A stretch of DNA of 64,000 nt. Source: Blastomussa wellsi (Eukaryota > Cnidaria > Anthozoa > Scleractinia > Plerogyridae). A program made the position numbers and the translations under genes. The notes beneath the pieces are model-generated. The model saw nothing but the letters and a program-made list of their open reading frames with translations, was not told where the DNA came from and did not search any database. This document shows positions 1-12,012 of the stretch, piece by piece. Numbering within the stretch: the first letter of the stretch is position 1; every line of letters starts with the position of its first letter. The DNA is taken from positions 13,457,151-13,521,150 of the forward strand of contig OX393569.1 in NCBI GenBank assembly GCA_947652115.1, in the 5' to 3' direction.

Positions 1-3000
1 TGTGTGTCTTTGCTACTGCAATAGAAGAAATTCGATTTCTAATCACAAGTGTTTCTCGGGGTAGCTCAGAAAAAATAAAATTATTCCATGAGGAAAAGAA
101 TAGGACTTTAATTTTTAAACAATTTCGTAAGCGAAAATAAAGTCAAAATAAAAAGGGCGCACTTTTATACCTTGGACGTATTGTTACTTTTTCTGTATCT
201 ATCACACTGATTTCGTCTTTTTCAAAATTCATTTTTAAGTGACCATTAAGTGAACGTTAAGCTAATTTATAAGACGATTTCCGCTGAACATAAATCCGGT
301 GGAAAAAAGAACAATGTTGCGGACATTATTTACTTATTAGACTTATACACTTGTACTCACGCATCACTTGACGTTGCTTTTATTCTTGACGTCTCTGTAG
401 ACGGATCTTTATCACTTTGTGATTGGCTGACTTCTGAGTTATCCTGTAGAAAGTAAACACGACGTCGTATGTAATTGATGCCAAAACAAGATCTGATGCA
501 GTTTGCATAAGAACCTGTGTTTCTTTTTATTAATTCCGGTGGTCGAACACAAAGTTAAACTGTGCTTTGCTACGCGAAATAAGAATACAGGAGAGGATAT
601 TAGCGGCCGGTCACCCTTCCAGTTCGTAGCCCCGCCCAATAGAGCGCAATAAATTGCGAATGTTTCCTGTGTACTCGGGTCGTTAATGCCGTAGTCAATA
701 TAGAGTGCGACCTATATATTTTGACGTTGGCGTCATGGCATGACATTTTTAGTAGCGCAACTTCTAAATAGGAAAAATAGAAGACAAGAAACTGTGGTTT
801 TGATTCTCAGCCAATCAGATTGAGCGAACAAATTCTGAGTCTGCGCAGAAGGGCCGGAATTATGTTAAATACGAACTTCAAGAATTGAGATTGACTGGGG
901 TCTGCGTTCTTGGTGCTAACAATAACAACCGGAGTAATAAATTCCAGTCCATCACTGGCACTTAAATCTGGTTTCTCACCTTGAAATTCTCCTTGCCGTT
1001 TTCGATCTGTGTGTCTTTGCTACTGCAATAGAAGAAATTCGATTGCTAATCACAAGTGTTTCTTGGGTTAGCTCAGGAAAAATAAAATTATAACATGAGG
1101 AAAAGAATAGGACTTTAATTTTTAAACAATTTCGTAAGCAAAAATAAAGTCAAAATAAAAAGGGCGCACTTTTATACCTTGGACGTATTGTTACTTTTTC
1201 TGTATCTATCACCCTGATTTCGTCTTTTTTTCAAAATTAATTTTTAAGTGACCATTAAGTGAACGTTAAGCTAATTTTTAAGACGATTTCCGCTGAACAT
1301 AAATCCGGTGGAAAAAAGAACAATGTTGCGGACATTATTTACTTATTAGACTTATACACTTGTACTCACGCATCACTTGACGTTGCTTTTATTCTTGACG
1401 TCTCTGTAGAAGGATCTTTATCACTTTGTGATTGGCTGACTGCTGAATTCTCCTGTAGAAAGTAAACACGACGTCGTATGTAATTGATGCCAAAACAAGA
1501 TCTGATGCAGTTTGCATACGAACCTGTGTTTCTTTTTATTAATTCGGGTGGTCGAACACAAAGTTAAACTGTGCTTTGCTACGCGAAATAAGAATACAGG
1601 AGAGGATATTCGCGGCCGGTCACCCTTCCAGTTCGTAGCCCCGCCCAATAGAGCGCAATAAATTGCGAATGTTTCCTGTGTACTCGGGTCGTTAATGCCG
1701 TAGTCAATATAGAGTGCGACCTATATATTTTGACGTTGGCGTCATGGCATGACATTTTTAGTAGCGCAACTTCTAAATAGGAAAAATAGAATACAAGAAA
1801 CTGTGGTTTTGATTCTCAGCCAATCAGATTGAGCGAACAAATTCTGAGTCTGCGCAGAAGGGCCGGAATTATGTTAAATACGAACTTCAAGAATTGAGAT
1901 TGACTGGGGTCTGCGTTCTTGGTGCTAACAATAACAAACGGAGTAATAAATTCCAGTCCATGACTGGCACTTAAATATGGGTTCTCACCTTGAAATTCTC
2001 CTTGCCGTTTTCGATCTGTGTGTCTTTGCTACTGCAATAGAAGAAATTCGATTGCTAATCACAAGTGTTTCTTTGGGTAGCTCAGAAAATATAAAATTAT
2101 ACCATGAGGAAAAGAATAGGACTTTAATTTTTGAACAATTTCTTAAGCGCAAATAAAGTCAAAATAAAAAGGACGCACTTTTATACCTTGGACGTATTGT
2201 TACTTTTTCTGTATCTGTCACCCTGATTTCGTCTTTTTTTCAAAATTAATTTTTAAGTGACCATTAAGTGAACGTTAAGCTAATTTATAAGACGATTTCC
2301 GCTGAACATAAATCCGGTGGAAAAAAGAACAATGTTGCGGACATTATTTACTTATTAGACTTATACACTTGTACTCACGCATCACTTGACGTTGCTTTTA
2401 TTCTTGACGTCTCTGTAGACGGATCTTTATCACTTTGTGATTGGCTGACTTCTGAATTCTCCTGTAGAAAGTAAACACGACGTCGTATGTAATTGATGCC
2501 AAAACAAGATCTGATGCAGTTTGCATACGAACCTGTGTTTCTTTTTATTAATTCCGGTGGTCGAACACAAAGTTAAGGAGATGATATTAGCGGCCGGTCA
2601 CCCTTCCAGTTCGTAGCCCCGCCCAATAGAGCGCAATAAATTGCGAATGTTTCCTGTATACTCGGGTCGTTAATGCCGTAGTCAATATAGAGTGCGACCT
2701 ATATATCTTGACGTTGCCGTCATGGCATAACATTTTTACTAGCGCAACTTCTAAATAAAAAAAATAGAAGACAAGAAACTGTGGCTTTGATTCTCAGCCA
2801 ATCAGATTGAGCGAACAAATTCTGAGTCTGCGCAGAAGGGCCGGAATTATGTTAAATACGGACTTCCAGAATTGAGATTGACTGGGGTCTGCGTTCTTGG
2901 TGCTAACAATAACAACCAGAGTAATAAAGTCCAGTCCATCACTGGCACTTAAATATGGTTTCTCACCTTCAAATTCTCCTTGCCGTTTTCGATCTGTGTG

Positions 3001-4999
3001 TCTTTGCTACTGCAATAGAAGAAATTCGATTTCTAATCACAAGTGTTTCTCGGGGTAGCTCAGAAAAAATAAAATTATTCCATGAGGAAAAGAATAGGAC
3101 TTTAATTTTTAAACAATTTCGTAAGCGAAAATAAAGTCAAAATAAAAAGGGCGCACTTTTATACCTTGGACGTATTGTTACTTTTTCTGTATCTATCACC
3201 CTGATTTCGTCTTCTTTTTTGAGTGACCATTAAGTGAACGTTAAGCTAATTTATAAGACGATTTCCGCTGAACATAAATCCGGTGGAAAAAAGAACAATG
3301 TTGCGGACATTATTTACTTATTAGACTTATACACTTGTACTCACGCATCACTTGAAGTTTCTTTTATTCTTGACGTCTCTGTAGACGGATCTTTATCACT
3401 TTGTGATTGGCTGACTTCTGAATTCTCCTGTAGAAAGAAACACGACGTCGTATCTAATTGATGCCAAAACAAGATCTGATGCAGTTTGCATACGAACATG
3501 TGTTTCTTTTTATTAATTCCGGTGGTCGAACACAAAGTTAAACTGTGCTTTGCTACGCGAAACAGGAATACAGGAGAGGATATTAGCGGCCGGTCACCCT
3601 TCCAGTTCGTAGCCCCGCCCAATAGAGCGCAATAAATTGCGAATGTTTCCTGTGTACTCGGGTCGTTAATGCCGTAGTCAATATAGAGTGCGACCTATAT
3701 ATTTTGACGTTGGCGTCATCGCATGGCATTTTTACTAGCGCAACTTCTAAATAGGAAAAATAGAAGACAAGAAACTGTGGTTTTGATTCTCAGCCAATCA
3801 GATTGAGCGAACAAATTCTGAGTCTGCGCAGAAGGGCCGGAATTATGTTAAATACGGACTTCCGGAATTGAGATTGACTGGGGTCTGCGTTCTTGGTGCT
3901 AACAATAACAACCGGAGTAATAAATTCCAGTCCATCACTGGCACTTAAATCTGGTTTCTCACCTTGAAATTCTCCTTGCCGTTTTCGATCTGTGTGTCTT
4001 TGCTACTGCAATAGAAGAAATTCGATTGCTAATCACAAGTGTTTCTTGGGTTAGCTCAGAAAAAATAAAATTATACCATGAGGAAAAGAATAGGACTTTA
4101 ATTTTTAAACAATTTCGTAAGCAAAAATAAAGTAAAAATAAAAAGGGCGCACTTTTATACCTTGGACGTATTGTCACTTTTTCTGTATCTATCACCCTGA
4201 TTTCGTCTTTTTTTCAAAATTCATTTTTAAGTGACCATTAAGTGAACGTTAAGCTAATTTATAAGACGATTTCCGCTGAACATGAATCCGGTGGAAAAAA
4301 GAACAATGTTGCGGACATTATTTACTTATTAGACTTATACACTTTTACTCACGCATAACTTGACGTTGCTTTTATTCTTGACGTCTCTGTAGACGGATCT
4401 TTATCACTTTGTGATTGGCTGACTTCTGAATTATCCTGTAGAAAGTAAACACGACGTCGTATGTAATTGATGCCAAAACAAGATCTAATGCAGTTTGCAT
4501 ACGAACATGTGTTTCTCTTTATTAATTCCGGTGGTCGAACACAAAGTTAAACTGTGCTTTGCTACGCCAAACAGGAATACAGGAGAGGATATTAGCGGCC
4601 GGTCACCCTTCCAGTTCGTAGCCCCGCCCAATAGAGCGCAATAAATTGCGAATGTTTCCTGTGTACTCGGGTCGTTAATGCCGTAGTCAATATAGAGTGC
4701 GACCTATATATTTTGACGTTGGCGTCATCGCATGGCATTTTTACTAGCGCAACTTCTAAATAGGAAAAATAGAAGACAAGAAACTGTGGTTTTGATTCTC
4801 AGCCAATCAGATTGAGCGAACAAATTCTGAGTCTGCGCAGAAGGGCCGGAATTATGTTAAATACGGACTTCCGGAATTGAGATTGACTGGGGTCTGCGTT
4901 CTTGGTGCTAACAATAACAACCGGAGTAATAAATTCCAATCCATCACTGGCACTTAAATCTGGTTTCTCACCTTCAAATTCTCCTTGCCGTTTTCGATC
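1..4999. repeat. Higher-order repeat 1: five monomers A-B-C-D-E
   Basis: Monomers start at 1 (A), 1008 (B), 2017 (C), 2995 (D) and 3991 (E). A is marked by the TCTGAGTTATCC variant. B is marked by gctcagGAAAAat, attcGGGtgg and gatattCGCGG. C is marked by a roughly 31-bp deletion that removes the tgtgctttgctacgcg segment, giving 978 bp instead of about 1009. D is marked by gatttctaatc, ttattcc and CACTTGAAG. E is marked by the GAATCCGG/ACTTTTACTC variants. The D copy here also lacks about 13 bp around the GAATTC seen in later D copies. This 5-mer is the simplest order in the window and may resemble the ancestral one. Confidence 0.85.
421..740 (+). promoter_or_regulatory. Promoter-like module carried by every array unit (monomer 1 shown)
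   Basis: In order on the + strand: inverted CCAAT box (gATTGGctga, 422-426), palindrome ACGACGTCGT (459-468), GC box CCCCGCCC overlapping CCAAT (630-640), inverted repeat CGCAAT-AA-ATTGCG (645-658), TATA-like CTATATATT (712-720), and the CRE-like pair TGACG-TTGG-CGTCA (722-735). A forward CCAATCAG follows at 811. The spacing resembles a metazoan polymerase II promoter with a start near 740-750. The same order recurs in the other short monomers (31-bp deletion in C types) and in the diverged long units (for example 35773-36090). These are known motif types for NF-Y, Sp/KLF and bZIP factors. Promoter activity is an inference and unproven. Confidence 0.4.
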
Positions 5000-7900
5000 T
5001 GTGTGTCTTTGCTACTGCAATAGAAGAAATTCGATTGCTAATCACAAGTGTTTCTTGGGTTAGCTCAGAAAAAATAAAATTATACCATGAGGAAAAGAAT
5101 AGGACTTTAATTTTTAAACAATTTCTTAAGCGCAAATAAAGTCAAAATAAAAAGGGCGCACTTTTATACCTTGGACGTATTGTTACTTTTTCTGTATCTA
5201 TCACACTGATTTCGTCTTTTTTTCAAAATTCATTTTTAAGTGACCATTAAGTGAACGTTAAGCTAATTTATAAGACGATTTCCGCTGAACATAAATCCGG
5301 TGGAAAAAAGAACAATGTTGCGGACATTATTTACTTATTAGACTTATACACTTGTACTCACGCATCACTTGACGTTGCTTTTATTCTTGACGTCTCTGTA
5401 GACGGATCTTTATCACTTTGTGATTGGCTGACTTCTGAGTTATCCTGTAGAAAGTAAACACGACGTCGTATGTAATTGATGCCAAAACAAGATCTGATGC
5501 AGTTTGCATAAGAACCTGTGTTTCTTTTTATTAATTCCGGTGGTCGAACACAAAGTTAAACTGTGCTTTGCTACGCGAAATAAGAATACAGGAGAGGATA
5601 TTAGCGGCCGGTCACCCTTCCAGTTCGTAGCCCCGCCCAATAGAGCGCAATAAATTGCGAATGTTTCCTGTGTACTCGGGTCGTTAATGCCGTAGTCAAT
5701 ATAGAGTGCGACCTATATATTTTGACGTTGGCGTCATGGCATGACATTTTTAGTAGCGCAACTTCTAAATAGGAAAAATAGAAGACAAGAAACTGTGGTT
5801 TTGATTCTCAGCCAATCAGATTGAGCGAACAAATTCTGAGTCTGCGCAGAAGGGCCGGAATTATGTTAAATACGAACTTCAAGAATTGAGATTGACTGGG
5901 GTCTGCGTTCTTGGTGCTAACAATAACAACCGGAGTAATAAATTCCAGTCCATCACTGGCACTTAAATCTGGTTTCTCACCTTGAAATTCTCCTTGCCGT
6001 TTTCGATCTGTGTGTCTTTGCTACTGCAATAGAAGAAATTCGATTGCTAATCACAAGTGTTTCTTGGGTTAGCTCAGGAAAAATAAAATTATAACATGAG
6101 GAAAAGAATAGGACTTTAATTTTTAAACAATTTCGTAAGCAAAAATAAAGTCAAAATAAAAAGGGCGCACTTTTATACCTTGGACGTATTGTTACTTTTT
6201 CTGTATCTATCACCCTGATTTCGTCTTTTTTTCAAAATTCATTTTTAAGTGACCATTAAGTGAACGTTAAGCTAATTTATAAGACGATTTCCGCTGAACA
6301 TAAATCCGGTGGAAAAAAGAACAATGTTGCGGACATTATTTACTTATTAGACTTATACACTTGTACTCACGCATCACTTGACGTTGCTTTTATTCTTGAC
6401 GTCTCTGTAGACGGATCTTTATCACTTTGTGATTGGCTGACTGCTGAATTCTCCTGTAGAAAGTAAACACGACGTCGTATGTAATTGATGCCAAAACAAG
6501 ATCTGATGCAGTTTGCATACGAACCTGTGTTTCTTTTTATTAATTCGGGTGGTCGAACACAAAGTTAAACTGTGCTTTGCTACGCGAAATAAGAATACAG
6601 GAGAGGATATTCGCGGCCGGTCACCCTTCCAGTTCGTAGCCCCGCCCAATAGAGCGCAATAAATTGCGAATGTTTCCTGTGTACTCGGGTCGTTAATGCC
6701 GTAGTCAATATAGAGTGCGACCTATATATTTTGACGTTGGCGTCATGGCATGACATTTTTAGTAGCGCAACTTCTAAATAGGAAAAATAGAATACAAGAA
6801 ACTGTGGTTTTGATTCTCAGCCAATCAGATTGAGCGAACAAATTCTGAGTCTGCGCAGAAGGGCCGGAATTATGTTAAATACGAACTTCAAGAATTGAGA
6901 TTGACTGGGGTCTGCGTTCTTGGTGCTAACAATAACAAACGGAGTAATAAATTCCAGTCCATGACTGGCACTTAAATATGGGTTCTCACCTTGAAATTCT
7001 CCTTGCCGTTTTCGATCTGTGTGTCTTTGCTACTGCAATAGAAGAAATTCGATTGCTAATCACAAGTGTTTCTTTGGGTAGCTCAGAAAATATAAAATTA
7101 TACCATGAGGAAAAGAATAGGACTTTAATTTTTAAACAATTTCTTAAGCGCAAATAAAGTCAAAATAAAAAGGACGCACTTTTATACCTTGGACGTATTG
7201 TTACTTTTTCTGTATCTGTCACCCTGATTTCGTCTTTTTTTCAAAATTCATTTTTAAGTGACCATTAAGTGAACGTTAAGCTAATTTATAAGACGATTTC
7301 CGCTGAACATAAATCCGGTGGAAAAAAGAACAATGTTGCGGACATTATTTACTTATTAGACTTATACACTTGTACTCACGCATCACTTGACGTTGCTTTT
7401 ATTCTTGACGTCTCTGTAGACGGATCTTTATCACTTTGTGATTGGCTGACTTCTGAATTCTCCTGTAGAAAGTAAACACGACGTCGTATGTAATTGATGC
7501 CAAAACAAGATCTGATGCAGTTTGCATACGAACCTGTGTTTCTTTTTATTAATTCCGGTGGTCGAACACAAAGTTAAGGAGATGATATTAGCGGCCGGTC
7601 ACCCTTCCAGTTCGTAGCCCCGCCCAATAGAGCGCAATAAATTGCGAATGTTTCCTGTATACTCGGGTCGTTAATGCCGTAGTCAATATAGAGTGCGACC
7701 TATATATCTTGACGCTGCCGTCATGGCATAACATTTTTACTAGCGCAACTTCTAAATAAAAAAAATAGAAGACAAGAAACTGTGGCTTTGATTCTCAGCC
7801 AATCAGATTGAGCGAACAAATTCTGAGTCTGCGCAGAAGGGCCGGAATTATGTTAAATACGGACTTCCAGAATTGAGATTGACTGGGGTCTGCGTTCTTG

Positions 7901-10900
7901 GTGCTAACAATAACAACCGGAGTAATAAAGTCCAGTCCATCACTGGCACTTAAATATGGTTTCTCACCTTCAAATTCTCCTTGCCGTTTTCGATCTGTGT
8001 GTCTTTGCTACTGCAATAGAAGAAATTCGATTTCTAATCACAAGTGTTTCTCGGGGTAGCTCAGAAAAAATAAAATTATTCCATGAGGAAAAGAATAGGA
8101 CTTTAATTTTTAAACAATTTCGTAAGCGAAAATAAAGTCAAAATAAAAAGGGCGCACTTTTATACCTTGGACGTATTGTTACTTTTTCTGTATCTATCAC
8201 CCTGATTTCGTCTTCTTTTTCAGAATTCATTTTTGAGTGACCATTAAGTGAACGTTAAGCTAATTTATAAGACGATTTCCGCTGAACATAAATCCGGTGG
8301 AAAAAAGAACAATGTTGCGGACATTATTTACTTATTAGACTTATACACTTGTACTCACGCATCACTTGAAGTTGCTTTTATTCTTGACGTCTCTGTAGAC
8401 GGATCTTTATCACTTTGTGATTGGCTGACTTCTGAATTCTCCTGTAGAAAGTAAACACGACGTCGTATGTAATTGATGCCAAAACAAGATCTGATGCAGT
8501 TTGCATACGAACCTGTGTTTCTTTTTATTAATTCGGGTGGTCGAACACAAAGTTAAACTGTGCTTTGCTACGCGAAATAAGAATACAGGAGAGGATATTC
8601 GCGGCCGGTCACCCTTCCAGTTCGTAGCCCCGCCCAATAGAGCGCAATAAATTGCGAATGTTTCCTGTGTACTCGGGTCGTTAATGCCGTAGTCAATATA
8701 GAGTGCGACCTATATATTTTGACGTTGGCGTCATGGCATGACATTTTTAGTAGCGCAACTTCTAAATAGGAAAAATAGAATACAAGAAACTGTGGTTTTG
8801 ATTCTCAGCCAATCAGATTGAGCGAACAAATTCTGAGTCTGCGCAGAAGGGCCGGAATTATGTTAAATACGAACTTCAAGAATTGAGATTGACTGGGGTC
8901 TGCGTTCTTGGTGCTAACAATAACAAACGGAGTAATAAATTCCAGTCCATGACTGGCACTTAAATATGGGTTCTCACCTTGAAATTCTCCTGGCCGTTTT
9001 CGATCTGTGTGTCTTTGCTACTGCAATAGAAGAAATTCGATTGCTAATCACAAGTGTTTCTTTGGGTAGCTCAGAAAATATAAAATTATACCATGAGGAA
9101 AAGAATAGGACTTTAATTTTTAAACAATTTCTTAAGCGCAAATAAAGTCAAAATAAAAAGGACGCACTTTTATACCTTGGACGTATTGTTACTTTTTCTG
9201 TATCTGTCACCCTGATTTCGTCTTTTTTTCAAAATTCATTTTTAAGTGACCATTAAGTGAACGTTAAGCTAATTTATAAGACGATTTCCGCTGAACATAA
9301 ATCCGGTGGAAAAAAGAACAATGTTGCGGACATTATTTACTTATTAGACTTATACACTTGTACTCACGCATCACTTGACGTTGCTTTTATTCTTGACGTC
9401 TCTGTAGACAGATCTTTATCACTTTGTGATTGGCTGACTGCTGAATTCTCCTGTAGAAAGTAAACACGACGTCGTATGTAATTGATGCCAAAACAAGATC
9501 TGATGCAGTTTGCATACGAACCTGTGTTTTTTTTTATTAATTCCGGTGGTCGAACACAAAGTTAAGGAGATGATATTAGCGGCCGGTCACCCTTCCAGTT
9601 CGTAGCCCCGCCCAATAGAGCGCAATAAATTGCGAATGTTTCCTGTATACTCGGGTCGTTAATGCCGTAGTCAATATAGAGTGCGACCTATATATCTTGA
9701 CGTTGCCGTCATGGCATAACATTTTTACTAGCGCAACTTCTAAATAAAAAAAATAGAAGACAAGAAACTGTGGCTTTGATTCTCAGCCAATCAGATTGAG
9801 CGAACAAATTCTGAGTCTGCGCAGAAGGGCCGGAATTATGTTAAATACGGACTTCCAGAATTGAGATTGACTGGGGTCTGCGTTCTTGGTGCTAACAATA
9901 ACAACCAGAGTAATAAAGTCCAGTCCATCACTGGCACTTAAATATGGTTTCTCACCTTCAAATTCTCCTTGCCGTTTTCGATCTGTGTGTCTTTGCTACT
10001 GCAATAGAAGAAATTCGATTTCTAATCACAAGTGTTTCTCGGGGTAGCTCAGAAAAAATAAAATTATTCCATGAGGAAAAGAATAGGACTTTAATTTTTA
10101 AACAATTTCGTAAGCGAAAATAAAGTCAAAATAAAAAGGGCGCACTTTTATACCTTGGACGTATTGTTACTTTTTCTGTATCTATCACCCTGATTTCGTC
10201 TTCTTTTTCAGAATTCATTTTTGAGTGACCATTAAGTGAACGTTAAGCTAATTTATAAGACGATTTCCGCTGAACATAAATCCGGTGGAAAAAAGAACAA
10301 TGTTGCGGACATTATTTACTTATTAGACTTATACACTTGTACTCACGCATCACTTGAAGTTTCTTTTATTCTTGACGTCTCTGTAGACGGATCTTTATCA
10401 CTTTGTGATTGGCTGACTTCTGAATTCTCCTGTAGAAAGAAACACGACGTCGTATGTAATTGATGCCAAAACAAGATCTGATGCAGTTTGCATACGAACC
10501 TGTGTTTCTTTTTATTAATTCCGGTGGTCGAACACAAAGTTAAACTGTGCTTTGCTACGCGAAACAGGAATACAGGAGAGGATATTAGCGGCCGGTCACC
10601 CTTCCAGTTCGTAGCCCCGCCCAATAGAGCGCAATAAATTGCGAATGTTTCCTGTGTACTCGGCTCGTTAATGCCGTAGTCAACATAGAGTGCGACCTAT
10701 ATATTTTGACGTTGCCGTCATTGCATGGCATTTTCACTATCGCCGCTTTTAAATAGGAAAAATAGACAAGAAGACAAGACAAGAAACTGTGGTTTTGATT
10801 CTCAGCCAATCAGATTGAGCGAACAAATTCTGAGTCTGCGCAGAAGGGCCGGAATTATGTTAAATACGGACTTCCGGAATTGAGATTGACTGGGGTCTGC

Positions 10901-12012
10901 GTTCTTGGTGCTAACAATAACAACCGGAGTAATAAATTCCAGTCCATCACTGGCACTTAAATATGGTTTCTCACCTTCAAATTCTCCTTGCCGTTTTCGA
11001 TCTGTGTGTCTTTGCTACTGCAATAGAAGAAATTCGATTGCTAATCACAAGTGTTTCTTGGGGTAGCTCAGAAAAAATAAAATTATACCATGAGCAAAAG
11101 AATAGGACTTTAATTTTTAAACAATTTCGTAAGCGAAAATAAAGTCAAAATAAAAAGGGCGCACTTTTATACCTTGGACGTATTGTTACTTTTTCTGTAT
11201 CTATCACCCTGATTTCGTCTTTTTCTTCAGAATTCATTTTTAAGTGACCATTAGTTGAACGTTAAGCTAATTTATAAGACGATTTCCGCTGAACATTAAT
11301 CCGGTGGAAAAAAGAACAATGTTGCGGACATTAGTTACTTATTAGACTTTTACACTTGTACTCACGCATCACTTGACGTTGCTTTTATTCTTGACGTCTC
11401 TGTAGACGGATCTTTACCACTTTGTGATTGGCTGACTTCTGAATTCTCCTGTAGAAAGTAAACACGACGTCGTATGTAATTGATGCCAAAACAAGATCTG
11501 ATGCAGTTTGCATACGAACCTGTGTTTCTTTTTATTAATTCCGGTGGTCGAACACAAAGTTAAACTGTGCTTTGCTACGCGAAACAGGAATACAGGAGAG
11601 GATATTAGCGGCCGGTCACCCTTCCAGTTCGTAGCCCCGCCCAATAGAGCGCAATAAATTGCGAATGTTTCCTGTGTACTCGGGTCGTTAATGCCGTAGT
11701 CAATATAGAGTGCGACCTATATATTTTGACGTTGCCGTCATGGCATAACATTTTTACTAGCGCAACTTCTAAATAGGAAAAATAGAAGACAAGAAACTGT
11801 GGCTTTGATTATCAGCCAATCAGATTGAGCGAACTAATTCTGAGTCTGCACAGAAGGGCCGGAATTATGTTAAATACGGACTTCCAGAATTGAGATTGAC
11901 TGGGGTCTGCGTTCTTGGTGCTAACAATAACAACCGGAGTAATAAAGTCCAGTACATCACTGGCACTTAAATATGGTTTCTCACCTTGAAATTCTCCTTG
12001 CCGTTTTCGATC
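5000..12012. repeat. Higher-order repeat 2: seven monomers A-B-C-B'-C'-D-E'
   Basis: Monomers start at 5000 (A), 6009 (B), 7018 (C), 7996 (B'), 9006 (C'), 9984 (D) and 11003 (E'). B' starts like D (gatttctaatc, ctcggggtagc, ttattcc, CACTTGAAG) and ends like B (attcGGGtgg, gatattCGCGG, ccatGactgg). It is therefore a D/B chimera. E' carries ttaGttgaacg, gaacatTaatcc and tttaCcacttt. The order equals the 5-mer plus a B'-C' dimer, which is what a D-by-B exchange between misaligned 5-mers would give. Confidence 0.85.

Noticed and set aside
250..456. A 68-codon open frame repeated in most monomers on the + strand
   Set aside because: It starts with GTG, not ATG, and overlaps an opposite-strand frame. 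It is broken by stops in E' units and absent from long units. Its similarity between monomers is explained by recent homogenisation. It also contains the inverted CCAAT box.
439..639. Minus-strand frame of 66-93 codons recurring in monomers (starts MGGATNWKGDRP)
   Set aside because: Its 3' end varies with single indels between monomers, the C-type deletion disrupts it, and it is shifted in long units. It spans the promoter-like module and resembles no family I know.
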